A DNA stretch of 64,000 bases from Butyrivibrio sp. AE3004 (GTDB taxonomy: Bacteria; Bacillota; Clostridia; Lachnospirales; Lachnospiraceae): positions 2,294,001 to 2,358,000 of the forward strand of contig NZ_JNLQ01000002.1 in NCBI RefSeq assembly GCF_000703165.1, written 5' to 3'. Positions 33,337 through 42,554 of the stretch are shown here, in pieces. Under the pieces are notes generated by a model, which did no database searches, was not told the origin of the DNA, and worked only from the letters and a program-made list of their open reading frames with translations. Position 1 is the stretch's first letter; the number at the start of each line of letters is the position of its first letter. Made by a program: the position numbers and the translations under genes.

Positions 33337-36300
33337 CTCGTTGTAAAAAACAATATTCTCAAGTTTCTTCACATATTCGTCGTGGAATCCAAGAATGTTT
33401 TCCTCATCATATAATTCTTTCACATAGAACAGTCCCGCATCAAGACCCTCGTCTCCAAACTCATTTTCAAGCAATTGCAGTTCAAGTCTTGCGTTGGCTG
33501 CAGAATACGGATCATCCAGCTCTATAAGCTTGGGTGAAAGAGCATCCAGTTCTTTTCCGTTTATTCCAAGAAGCAGGTTTACCTCCATTGGATCAGTTCT
33601 GAAAGCAGAATCAAAACCCATGAAATAGTCGTAGTTTGCATGTGCAATACCCTCTCCTATCTGGCGTTTTACTTCAAGCATTATATCGCTTAAGTCTTCA
33701 TATTTTGAGACATCTATACCAACAGTAAGATTTCTTATAAGAATTCCCAAGGCATGCTCAGCTTCTTTTGATAATCGGTTATTAAAAATCCAGTTACACA
33801 TAACCTTGTCTTTTTCCTCGTGCTCCGAAAGCGCAAGGAGGGCACAGGTTATTACCATGCATGAGAAAGTAACGCCCCAGTACTCTTCCGCTTTTGCTAT
33901 ATCCTCTCTTCTAAAGGAATATCTCTTTAATCTTCCCGCAGAGGAGTTTGAGTTTGACTTGTGGTCCGGCTTTGGAAGCGTAATATATCCTTCTGCTCTT
34001 TTTCCAAACTGTGCTTCATAGTACGCTTTGTCACTGTCTCTGGTTCCATCCGCAATAGCCTTATCATACTCATCAAGAAGCGTATAATAATAATCCTTCT
34101 TTAATTCTCTTCCAAAATATGCGTCGACAATGTCCTCAAGTAAAACTCCCAGTGATCCTCCATCCATCAAAAGATGATGCATGTCCATAAACATGTAGCA
34201 GGAAATATCCGTTTTAAAAATCCTTGCTCTTAAAAGAGACGCATTCAGAATTCTCTTAAATGGCTTCACAAGTGTTTTTGAGAGCTTCTCTATATCCTTT
34301 TCATCTATCTCTTCCACAACAATATCGGGATGAAGATCAGGTACATATCTCTGCTGAAGTTCGCAGTCATCATTGTATTCAAATACTGTGGACAGTGCGG
34401 GATGATTCCTGACTGCTTTATTTAAAGCATCACAAAGCCTGTATGCATCAATATCTTTTCCCATTCTTGCAAGGAAATGCATATTGCTCCACATTGAAGA
34501 ACCGGGATTGTAGAGCTGATAATCTATCATCTTTATCTGCATAGGCGCAAGCTGATGAGGAATTTTTCTTGCTTTTTCCTCTCTCTCATCAAGACTTTCC
34601 TTATCCTGTTCTCTGCTTATAACCGCAGCTATTTCTCCGGGTGTCTTCTTTCTGAAAATATCTGCTGCCGTAAGTGTCTCAATATCTGCATCAGCCAAAA
34701 CTGCCATTGCTTTTAGAGAATCACCTCCAAGCTCAAAGAAGTCATCGGCGATTCCGACAGAATTTTCATGAAGCCCTAATGCCTTTGCAAAAGCATCACA
34801 CAGCTTCTTTTCTGTTTCATTTGAAGGGGCCACGTATTTTGCCTTTAGCTCTGTCACATCAGGAACGGGTAGTGCTTTTCTGTCTATTTTGCCGTTTACT
34901 GTAAGGGGCATTTCATCCACACATCTTATTATCTGTGGCACCATATATTCCGGAAGCTTATCCTTTATAAAAGATTTGTAATCTTCCATGTCCGGCTCTT
35001 TTTCACAGGAAATAAAGCCCGCAAGGAACTCTTTTCCTCCTGTTTTAACAACTTTTACGGCTGCTGCCTTTATATCCTTATATTCGGACATGACTTTTTC
35101 AATCTCATCAAGCTCTATTCTGAAGCCACGTAATTTTATCTGATTGTCTATTCTTCCGAATATGCGCACCTTTCCTTCATCTGTAAAGGAGCACAGATCT
35201 CCGCTGTGATATGCTTTTTTTCCATCATGCTCAAAAAAGGCTGCAGCTGATTTTTCGGGAAGATTTACATAACCTCTTCCCACCTGGTCGCCTGCGATTA
35301 TGAGTTCTCCGCGTATTCCTGCGGGAACTTCTTTTCCAAACTTATCAAAAATATAAAAAGCAGTGTTTGCTATGGGTCTTCCTATGGTAACAAGCGCAGG
35401 GTCATCCACTACATCAGCAGAGCATCCCATTGTACACTCTGTTGGCCCATACACATTTAATATTACACTGTCTTTCCTTAGACTTCGAAGGCTCTCATAC
35501 AAGGAAGCAGGAAAAGCTTCCGCACCTATGTCAAAAAAGGTGATATTTTTTATTGCTTCCTTTGATGCCTTAATTCCGAGTAGACTTGAAAGATAAGTAG
35601 GCGTACACGTAATTCCGTTAACATTGTTATCAGTAACCAGCTTTGCAAAAAGTTCAGGGTCATGAATTTCATCCTCTGTTGCAATAACTACCGTGTTACC
35701 GTTGCAGAGAGGAACAAACTGCTCAACAACCGATACATCAAAGGAGAAGGATGCCAGCGCAAGGCAGACTCTTCCCTCTTTTGCATAGTGCATGATCTCA
35801 ATTGATTTTTCATTTCTGTGCACGTAATTTGCTATATTTCCATGCTCTATCAGAACTCCCTTAGGTCTTCCCGTTGAACCCGAAGTATATATGCAATAGG
35901 CAAGATCGTTTCTGCCTGAGTCATATGCTGTAAAATCACAGGGCTCATTATTTAAGGCAGCTTCAAGATTTTTACCGTCAGGTTCCTCATTAATTGCAGG
36001 AACACCAAAAATTTCTTCCAGCGTTATAAGTTCATAACCATTACCTGCTAAGCCTTCTCTCTTTTGCTTTATGCCTTTTGTCGTAACAAGCAGGGGGATT
36101 TTTGCATCCTTCATACAAAAATCTATTCTGTCGTCAGGATAATCGGGTATAAATGGAACAAATGCACCACCTGCCTTTAATATGCCGTTTTCAAGCGCAT
36201 AGGCATAAACAGATCTGTCAAGAAGCACACCTACGGGAATATTTTGTCCAATCTTCTTTTTTCGAAGTTCAAAACCTATCCTGTCAGACAAAAGATCAAG

Positions 36301-39300
36301 TTCCTTAAAGGTTAACGATTTTCCGTCACATATTACAGCTTTCTTATCAGGAGTCCTTTTCGCAAAGGCAGAAATCTGTTTGTGGACCGGCACAAAGTCG
36401 AAGGGGAAAGCAGTGTCGTTAAAGCTCCTTAGCTGCTCTTTCTCCTCCTTAGTCATCATGACTACATCCCCGATGTTTTCTGCTTCAAGGAGCTGTCCTG
36501 CGATAACAAACAGGTGATCTGAAAAGTTTTGTATCCACTTTTCGGAAAATCTCTCATTTCTGTATTCTATGGTCATGTTGTATAGGCCGCCCGTTGAAAA
36601 TAGCTGTATAGACATGCAGCCTGTTACCATTCCCGTATGATAGCTTTCCATAAAGTAAGCATCGCTATTAAGTTTCTGCTCTCCCTCAGTTTTGCCCATA
36701 TTGTCTGTAAACATGTCACCCTGATAGATCAGCTCCACATCCTCGTTTACAGGACAATTCTTTAGCACCTCATCAAAGGAAAAGATGTCATTACTCATAT
36801 TTGAAAAGACCTGTTTACTTATTCCGGAAAGGAACGATGAAACAGATTTATTCTCTGAGAGATCTCCGTAAACAGGGATTCTTTTTATTAGCGTTCCTAT
36901 TGTATTGTCCATCTCCGGAAGCGATCTTCCGTTATAGACCGTTGAAAATGAAACCTGATCGGTATACAGATATTTTCCGAGGAGAATTGCCATAGCTCCC
37001 ATGAAAAATGAGCTCTCCGTAATCTGATACTTTCCGCAGAATTCCTTTACCGACTCAGCCTTAAGTGTTCCCGGTTCATATCTGAAATTGGTGCTTACTC
37101 CCGGAGTCAGAGGGTTATTTAAGTCACCCTGCAGCGGATCTGCACCCTCCATCTTTGCAAAAAGTTTCTTGTAGTATTCTTCTGCCTTTTCGTGGGCACC
37201 GCTTTCAATAAGCTTTTCTTCATACATTCCAACCTGCTCTATACAGCAGTCCTCTTTTAGCAGCTGCTCTCCGTTAAGAGCCCTGTTCAGGTCAGCTATT
37301 AAAAGACTTAAGGATGTTCCGTCAGTTGCTATAAGATGTGACTTAAGGATAAGGTAACATTTCTTTTCGGTTTTATAGACAGCAAAATGAAACAGCAGAT
37401 TATCAAGTACCTTAACCACAGGCATGTAGTTGCCTATAAACTCTATTCTGTCCTCTGCTTTTCCCTCAAAAACAGGAACCTCTATCTCTGCGTCAGGAAC
37501 AATCTCCATATAAGGAAGCTCATTTTCACGGCACCTTATCATATACTTAAGCGCCGGGTGCGCCTCATACAGTTTGCTTACCGCCTCTACAAGATCATCC
37601 GGAGTTACGGAAGGCACAGCCTCCATCATATACTGAGTTGTATAGGTTTCTTTACTTCCACCCGTTATTCCCTCAAGGTAAATTCCAAGCTGAGTCTTGG
37701 TAAGAGGATATTCTTTCCTGTCCATTGCAGGAATTCTTACCTTACCTTCGGGATTTTCCAAAAATGCAGCAAGGTCTCTTGGAGTCGGATTACTGTTGAT
37801 ATCACCGTAAGCTGCGGCATAGCCTTTTTCTGCAAGGAGTGATATCAGTCTCGTAACGCTAAGGGATGTGCCTCCATATTCGAAAAAGTCAGAAGCTGCG
37901 CCTATTTTTGCAATTCCCAGAACTTCACTGAAGGCATTGCAAATTTCCTCTTCAAGCTCTGTCTCCGGTTCCTCATATTCTCCGCCGTTAAAGGTAATAT
38001 CCATCTGCAAAAGCTTTAGTCTGTCAATCTTTTTACTCTGATTAAGCGGCATTTCAGGAAGCTGCATAAATACTCCGGGGACCATATAAGCCGGCAGTCT
38101 TTTCCTTAAAACTTCCGCAATCTCTTTTCCTTCTATATTCCGCTCTCCCGTATAAAAAGCTGCAAGAAAATCTTCCTGCCCGTTATTCTTCATTAAGACC
38201 TTACATAGCTTTATCCCGTTTATATTACTGATGAGACTCTCTATTTCACCAAGCTCAACTCTCTGACCATGATACTTGACCATGTCATCTTTTCTTCCCG
38301 TAACATGAAATAATCCCTGCTCATCTTTAAAAGCAATATCTCCGGTATCAAAATAGCGAACTCCGTCAAGCAATATAAAGGAAGCCTCATTTTTTTCCTT
38401 AAGTCCCTGATAGCCCTCACACATAATAGGCCCGGAAACAAGAAGAACACCCTCTTTTTCCTCCTCTAATGTTATGTCATCACGATTGGCAATCCTTGTA
38501 CCTATATAATTAGAAGGCCTGCCTATACAGATTTTTCTGTCCTCATTAGTAATGAGTTTTGACATTACACCTGAGTTCATCTCGGTACAGCCATAGCCAT
38601 TTATTATGTGAACCCACGGATTTACGGTAAGAACCATATCAATGAGCTTTTCATCTACTTTTTCACCACCAAGATAAATAACATCAAGAATAGCTATAGC
38701 CGGTCTTGATGCTCGTATTTCCAAAAGATTTTTTAAAAAGGACGGCGTCATGAACACACTATGCACTTCATACTCAAGCATCTTGGCTGTAAGTGCCCCC
38801 ACATCCCTTAAGTCTTCCTCTGACGGAAAAACTACGCACCCGCCATTATACAAAGAACTGTAATCCAGCATTGAAGCCACAAAGGAAATCTGCGTTATCG
38901 CCATTGTTATCCTTTGCTTTTCAAAATACTCACACCTGATATCGCCATCTTTAAAATCAGTGACCCATGTTGCATCGGATGATAATGTATGACGTACACC
39001 TTTTGGAACACCTGTCGACCCTGAAGTATAGATTATATGAGAAAGCATTTCCCCATTAAGCTCCGGAAGGGGCATTTTTTCTCCTTCATAGGTCAATACT
39101 TCCTCAACAAGTAAAACCTTAAAGGTTCCATCATTCAGACCTTTTTTATCTTCCAGAATACTTTTTGTTGTGATGAGCAGTTTTGACTCTGAATTCTCCA
39201 TACAATAACGTATTCTGTCCACCGGATATTCATCTGTCATTGGTATATAGGAAAATCCCGCTCTCATTATTCCGATTTCAAGCGGAAAAACATAAGATTT

Positions 39301-39510
39301 TCTATCCAGTAAAAGTCCTATCGGTTCCCCTTCCCCGGCTCCTGCAAGTTCTGACAGCAGCTTAAAAGACACCTTATCCGATAGTTCGTCCAGATTTCTG
39401 TATGTAAGCGTCCTGTCTTTTGCGATGATAGCGCTTTTATCAGGCATTTCATCAGCTAAACTTCTTATTTTATCAGGTATAAGAACAACCTTTTTATACA
39501 TTTCATTCAT
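33328..39510 (-). CDS. Nonribosomal peptide synthetase, A-PCP-C-A-PCP-C
   Basis: 2060 residues. Domains in order: A1 (about 10-510; YTSGSTGVPKGV at 160, GYGCTE at 303, SKKIDR at 492); PCP1 (Ser in EYGGTSLSV at about 547); C1 (about 590-1030; SHLIATDG at 723, a variant of HHxxxDG); A2 (about 1060-1530; YTSGSTGRPKGV at 1207, NVYGPTE at 1355, NGKIDR); PCP2 (Ser in ELGGDSLKA at about 1596); C2 (about 1640-2060; intact HHLLMDG at 1777). There is no thioesterase, reductase or epimerase. A1 has FVAS where the FDxS motif should hold the Asp that binds the alpha-amino group, so it probably loads a non-amino acid. A2 keeps it (FDVS). The final C domain probably releases the product by condensation with a nucleophile. 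41 bp downstream of a MATE exporter gene. Confidence 0.93.
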   Translation of the reverse strand: MNEMYKKVVLIPDKIRSLADEMPDKSAIIAKDRTLTYRNLDELSDKVSFKLLSELAGAGEGEPIGLLLDRKSYVFPLEIGIMRAGFSYIPMTDEYPVDRIRYCMENSESKLLITTKSILEDKKGLNDGTFKVLLVEEVLTYEGEKMPLPELNGEMLSHIIYTSGSTGVPKGVRHTLSSDATWVTDFKDGDIRCEYFEKQRITMAITQISFVASMLDYSSLYNGGCVVFPSEEDLRDVGALTAKMLEYEVHSVFMTPSFLKNLLEIRASRPAIAILDVIYLGGEKVDEKLIDMVLTVNPWVHIINGYGCTEMNSGVMSKLITNEDRKICIGRPSNYIGTRIANRDDITLEEEKEGVLLVSGPIMCEGYQGLKEKNEASFILLDGVRYFDTGDIAFKDEQGLFHVTGRKDDMVKYHGQRVELGEIESLISNINGIKLCKVLMKNNGQEDFLAAFYTGERNIEGKEIAEVLRKRLPAYMVPGVFMQLPEMPLNQSKKIDRLKLLQMDITFNGGEYEEPETELEEEICNAFSEVLGIAKIGAASDFFEYGGTSLSVTRLISLLAEKGYAAAYGDINSNPTPRDLAAFLENPEGKVRIPAMDRKEYPLTKTQLGIYLEGITGGSKETYTTQYMMEAVPSVTPDDLVEAVSKLYEAHPALKYMIRCRENELPYMEIVPDAEIEVPVFEGKAEDRIEFIGNYMPVVKVLDNLLFHFAVYKTEKKCYLILKSHLIATDGTSLSLLIADLNRALNGEQLLKEDCCIEQVGMYEEKLIESGAHEKAEEYYKKLFAKMEGADPLQGDLNNPLTPGVSTNFRYEPGTLKAESVKEFCGKYQITESSFFMGAMAILLGKYLYTDQVSFSTVYNGRSLPEMDNTIGTLIKRIPVYGDLSENKSVSSFLSGISKQVFSNMSNDIFSFDEVLKNCPVNEDVELIYQGDMFTDNMGKTEGEQKLNSDAYFMESYHTGMVTGCMSIQLFSTGGLYNMTIEYRNERFSEKWIQNFSDHLFVIAGQLLEAENIGDVVMMTKEEKEQLRSFNDTAFPFDFVPVHKQISAFAKRTPDKKAVICDGKSLTFKELDLLSDRIGFELRKKKIGQNIPVGVLLDRSVYAYALENGILKAGGAFVPFIPDYPDDRIDFCMKDAKIPLLVTTKGIKQKREGLAGNGYELITLEEIFGVPAINEEPDGKNLEAALNNEPCDFTAYDSGRNDLAYCIYTSGSTGRPKGVLIEHGNIANYVHRNEKSIEIMHYAKEGRVCLALASFSFDVSVVEQFVPLCNGNTVVIATEDEIHDPELFAKLVTDNNVNGITCTPTYLSSLLGIKASKEAIKNITFFDIGAEAFPASLYESLRSLRKDSVILNVYGPTECTMGCSADVVDDPALVTIGRPIANTAFYIFDKFGKEVPAGIRGELIIAGDQVGRGYVNLPEKSAAAFFEHDGKKAYHSGDLCSFTDEGKVRIFGRIDNQIKLRGFRIELDEIEKVMSEYKDIKAAAVKVVKTGGKEFLAGFISCEKEPDMEDYKSFIKDKLPEYMVPQIIRCVDEMPLTVNGKIDRKALPVPDVTELKAKYVAPSNETEKKLCDAFAKALGLHENSVGIADDFFELGGDSLKAMAVLADADIETLTAADIFRKKTPGEIAAVISREQDKESLDEREEKARKIPHQLAPMQIKMIDYQLYNPGSSMWSNMHFLARMGKDIDAYRLCDALNKAVRNHPALSTVFEYNDDCELQQRYVPDLHPDIVVEEIDEKDIEKLSKTLVKPFKRILNASLLRARIFKTDISCYMFMDMHHLLMDGGSLGVLLEDIVDAYFGRELKKDYYYTLLDEYDKAIADGTRDSDKAYYEAQFGKRAEGYITLPKPDHKSNSNSSAGRLKRYSFRREDIAKAEEYWGVTFSCMVITCALLALSEHEEKDKVMCNWIFNNRLSKEAEHALGILIRNLTVGIDVSKYEDLSDIMLEVKRQIGEGIAHANYDYFMGFDSAFRTDPMEVNLLLGINGKELDALSPKLIELDDPYSAANARLELQLLENEFGDEGLDAGLFYVKELYDEENILGFHDEYVKKLENIVFYNERH

Positions 39511-39548
39511 TTATTTCATCTCCCCCAACTCTCATCTATATTCGCATG

Positions 39549-39565
39549 TTTTTATCTGACTCGTA
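39549..39565 (-). repeat. Short dispersed repeat, copy 2
   Basis: Identical over 17 nt to 1294-1310. It spans the stop codon of the MATE gene (providing its last residues) and lies 39 bp upstream of the peptide synthetase start. Confidence 0.5.
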
Positions 39566-40886
39566 GCGTTCTGTTCCCAATAGCAAACAGAATTATTACT
39601 ATGATCCCTGTCACTGTTTCCGCAGATAAAGACGTAAACCATATATTGTTATTTCCAAATAAAAACGGTACGGCATACACTGCTATGATTGGCATTACAA
39701 AGCTCCTTGAAAAAGCAATGATTGCCGAAGACAAACCATCCGATATTCCTGTAAAGAATGAAGACGAAAACATATTTATTCCGGTCAGCACATATGCCAA
39801 AGCACATATTTTGATTGCAAATACTGCCATGTTTTTCAGATTCTCATTATATCCAACGAAAAAGTTTGCAATCTCCACACTGAAAATCCAAGCAATAGCT
39901 GTCATTACTGTTCCGGCCACAGCCGCTATTATAAGTCCGTCCTTACGCAGTTTCCTTACCGCTTTATAATTCTTCTCTCCGTATCTGTAGCCTACTACAG
40001 GAATTATGGCTATGCCAAAGCCTATAAACACAGCCACGAAAACTCCGCTGACATACGCTGTAACTGCGTAGGCTGCAACACCTCTTGAGGATAAAAGGCT
40101 TATCAGTCTTCTGTTAAAAATAATTGCAACTATAGCATAAGATGCCGCGTTTACCATCTCAGAGGAACCATTGCCGAGTGCCCCCAGTACTCTGTCAGTA
40201 TTGATTTTTAAGGCAACAAAATGAAGTTTATTTGATGGTTTTATAAAGTAAAGGAGCGCAACCAAAAAACTGACACACCAGGCTGACCCTGTTGCAACAG
40301 CTGCTCCCGCAAGGCCAAATCCGAGTATACCCACGAAAAGGAAATCCAGAACAATGTTGGTTATCGCATTTACCACAGTAACCGCAAATCCCCTGCCGCC
40401 TTCATCAGCAGCTATAAGAAACTCCTGAAAGGCATAGTTCATTATCTGAACAGGCATGAAGCAGGCAAGAATCCTTCCGTACAGAGTGCAGTATGGAATC
40501 ATAGCCCCATTTGCTCCCACAAGGCCGGATATATCCTTCATAAATATAAATGATAATACAGAAATGATTAGTCCCGAAAGGAACAGGAAAAGAGTCAGTA
40601 ATGATAATGTTTCATTCGCTTCGTGTTCTTTTCTTTCTCCAAGAAGTGCAGAAATAACAGCATTTCCACCTGCACCTATAACAAGACCGATAGACAGCAA
40701 AAAAGCAAGTGCCGGGAATATCATATTCTCAGCAGCAAAAACCTCCTCCCCAAGAACGTTGGAAATAAAATACCCGTCAACCACCTGATATGTATTATTT
40801 ACAAGCTGCATACCGATACAAGGAAGCGAGAACAGAATCATCTTCCTTATTGTAAAGTTATCTGAAATTTTTATTTTCTCCCTCAT
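39552..40886 (-). CDS. MATE-family exporter (probable exporter of the NRPS product)
   Basis: 444 residues, about twelve membrane helices. Opens with IRKMILFSLPCIGMQLVNNT and has the second-half counterpart starting near GNGSSEMVNAASYAI. It is unlike the MATE protein at 8566 and belongs to the same broad family of polytopic antiporters. Directly upstream of the peptide synthetase on the same strand, so export of its product is likely (inferred). The ATG at 40886 is preferred over a TTG at 40901. No ribosome binding site precedes it, and a TATAAT ends 6 bp upstream of the ATG, which would make the mRNA leaderless if used. Confidence 0.9.
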   Translation of the reverse strand: MREKIKISDNFTIRKMILFSLPCIGMQLVNNTYQVVDGYFISNVLGEEVFAAENMIFPALAFLLSIGLVIGAGGNAVISALLGERKEHEANETLSLLTLFLFLSGLIISVLSFIFMKDISGLVGANGAMIPYCTLYGRILACFMPVQIMNYAFQEFLIAADEGGRGFAVTVVNAITNIVLDFLFVGILGFGLAGAAVATGSAWCVSFLVALLYFIKPSNKLHFVALKINTDRVLGALGNGSSEMVNAASYAIVAIIFNRRLISLLSSRGVAAYAVTAYVSGVFVAVFIGFGIAIIPVVGYRYGEKNYKAVRKLRKDGLIIAAVAGTVMTAIAWIFSVEIANFFVGYNENLKNMAVFAIKICALAYVLTGINMFSSSFFTGISDGLSSAIIAFSRSFVMPIIAVYAVPFLFGNNNIWFTSLSAETVTGIIVIILFAIGNRTLRVR

Positions 40887-40951
40887 ACCATAATTATACA
40901 ATTATTTGATAATTTTTGTATGACTTATTCACTTAAACTTCGCATAAGAAC

Positions 40952-40988
40952 AAAAAAAAGAGAAACCGTAAAACTACAGTCTCTCTTC
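40952..40988 (-). terminator. Terminator of the CarD-family gene
   Basis: A stem of about 12 bp (AGAGAGACTGTA with TACGGTTTCTCT, one mismatch) and a short loop, followed on the minus strand by eight Ts. It separates carD from the MATE/NRPS operon. Confidence 0.87.
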
Positions 40989-41038
40989 AATATATATATT
41001 CATGTTTTTTCCTCAAAAAGTAGGAAATCTTTTCAATC

Positions 41039-41551
41039 TTAAGCAAGTGTAAGCTGTGAAAGCTCGTTTGTTACTCTCTCTTTAATTGCATCAAGCTTTG
41101 ACTCCATGGAGTAAGCCATCTCGGAATAAAGAAGCTTCTCAGCGATGCTAAGATATTTCTCATCCAATGATGCAAACTTTTTACCTTCAGCAGCTCTGAT
41201 AGCCTTGATCTTACGAAGTGACTTGACAAGGCACATCATCTCGGGAGCTTTATTTCTCTTAATAACTTCAACGATAACAGCTTCAGCTTTCTTACCCTGA
41301 GGAATATCGTAAACTTCGAGCTCATCTATCTCGTCAATAAGCTCTTTTGCTTCATCAGCATCAATAGCATCTCTCATTTTCTCTTCTGCTCCGTCAACGG
41401 GAACATAAAGAACTCCCTTACTGTCAATGCTCGAAACCATGCTGTAATAGAGCGTATCATTGCCTTTCTCAAGAAAATTCGGAACAAGAATGTCCTTTAC
41501 CTCACAAAGACCGTGGTTACCATAAACAACGCAATCTCCTCTACTCAGCAT
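41039..41551 (-). CDS. CarD/TRCF-type RNA-polymerase-interacting regulator
   Basis: 170 residues. The N-terminal Tudor-like RNA polymerase-interaction domain begins LSRGDCVVYGNHGLCEVKDI and includes YYSMVSSIDSKGVLYVPVD, matching CarD and the N-terminal part of Mfd. The C-terminal 100 residues are helical and basic, for DNA contact. CarD proteins bind the RNA polymerase beta subunit and alter open-complex stability at many promoters. Strong AGGAGG ribosome binding site. Monocistronic with its own terminator, divergent from the unknown gene at 41923. Confidence 0.9.
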   Translation of the reverse strand: MLSRGDCVVYGNHGLCEVKDILVPNFLEKGNDTLYYSMVSSIDSKGVLYVPVDGAEEKMRDAIDADEAKELIDEIDELEVYDIPQGKKAEAVIVEVIKRNKAPEMMCLVKSLRKIKAIRAAEGKKFASLDEKYLSIAEKLLYSEMAYSMESKLDAIKERVTNELSQLTLA

Positions 41552-41922
41552 ATTCTATCCTCCTATTTGCAAAACAAAAAACATATTAAAAAACAAGGGC
41601 GACACTAAAAATATGGTAGCAAATTTAGCCTTAATATGTAATATGATTGGAAGCTTTTTAAGAAAACCTTAAGAAACTAAAACGACTAAGTTGAGATGAA
41701 ACCTGCGATAATTGTGCACTTTTTACGGACACTTGTTTGCGGAACGCAGACGCTTTCTGAAAAAAATTAAATATTTTTAAGATTTATCACTTTATCGTAA
41801 TACAATTTTAACGAAAAAACATTTGATTTATAATGTTTTTATAGATTTATTATATTTGGTTTTAGCATGTCGTGCTATAATAATCACATGGTACTTACAT
41901 CTTCGCGTGTGGGAGGTTCAAA
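41552..41922. other. Divergent AT-rich intergenic region
   Basis: 371 bp, no gene. It carries the promoters of carD (leftward) and the unknown plus-strand gene. On the plus strand, TGCTATAAT (41873-41881) is an extended -10, 42 bp before the start. No convincing hairpin, repeat or small frame otherwise. Confidence 0.6.
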
Positions 41923-42378
41923 ATGAATCAGAGCTTGTACGATGCGGTATTTTGTGTAGACGTTGGTGGACAAAAAGTTGATCCTTTTGCAGCAGCTTCG
42001 ATTGATTTTGGAAAGGTTATCGAAGACATGAAGCTCGGAGGCTATGAGATAACTTCTCTTCATGTGGCTGAGTTTATAGTTCTTCATCAGCTTGATGACA
42101 TGAGAAAATATAAGAGCCAGATAATCCACGATACCCTTAATATGGACAATCGTGATGAATTCTGCAGACAGCAGTACGGTATTTCCTGGAAGGATATAGA
42201 TGCTCTTGATCCCACATCAGATTTTGAATTTGATTTAAAGAGCGGACAGGTGATTCTTTTCCTTGCTCACGATGCACAGTATAAAGAAGATGTTTATATG
42301 AAATTGTTTGGGCAGACGCTCAATAAGTTTTGCCAGGATACAGGCTTCCTTTACACGAAGCTTGGCGAGGCCATTTGA
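41923..42378 (+). CDS. Hypothetical cytosolic protein
   Basis: 151 residues, acidic, no signal peptide or membrane helix. The first half reads DAVFCVDVGGQKVDPFAAAS, then a segment with LHVAEFIVLHQLDDMRKYKS; the second half ends in KLFGQTLNKFCQDTGFLYTK. I recognise no domain. It has a strong GGGAGG ribosome binding site and an extended -10 promoter, so it is very likely expressed. Single gene followed by two terminators. Confidence 0.8.
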   Translation: MNQSLYDAVFCVDVGGQKVDPFAAASIDFGKVIEDMKLGGYEITSLHVAEFIVLHQLDDMRKYKSQIIHDTLNMDNRDEFCRQQYGISWKDIDALDPTSDFEFDLKSGQVILFLAHDAQYKEDVYMKLFGQTLNKFCQDTGFLYTKLGEAI

Positions 42379-42428
42379 GTTAATTGCTTTTGCAATATAT
42401 TCCTCCTTTCCTTTCTAATATTTGTCAC

Positions 42429-42473
42429 AAAGACGGCCTGACGAGAGTATACCTCCGCCGGGTCTTCTTTTTT
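42429..42473 (+). terminator. Terminator of the unknown 151-residue gene
   Basis: A long stem on AAAGACGGC/GCCGGGTCTT (one bulge) with inner pairing, then TCTTTTTT on the plus strand. Confidence 0.82.
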
Positions 42474-42509
42474 GGGCTTAGCTGTGCGAAGTCTAAGTTA
42501 TAATATTTG

Positions 42510-42546
42510 AAAAGCGTAGCAGCCTTTAACTGCTACGCTTTTTTAT
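42510..42546. terminator. Bidirectional terminator
   Basis: A perfect 12-bp stem (42511-42522 with 42530-42541, AAAGCGTAGCAG) and a 7-nt loop with Ts on the plus side and a weaker T tract on the minus side. It serves the convergent secreted-protein gene that ends at 42555. Confidence 0.9.
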
Positions 42547-42554
42547 GTTACAGA

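Noticed and set aside
37387..37842. 151-codon plus-strand frame opposite the peptide synthetase
   Set aside because: It is antisense to conserved NRPS domains, lacks a ribosome binding site and has no protein-like features. The same holds for many other opposite-strand frames, such as those at 22094, 25757 and 55312.
40951..41038. Possible small gene between carD and the MATE exporter
   Set aside because: The interval is taken up by the carD terminator and has no frame with start signals.
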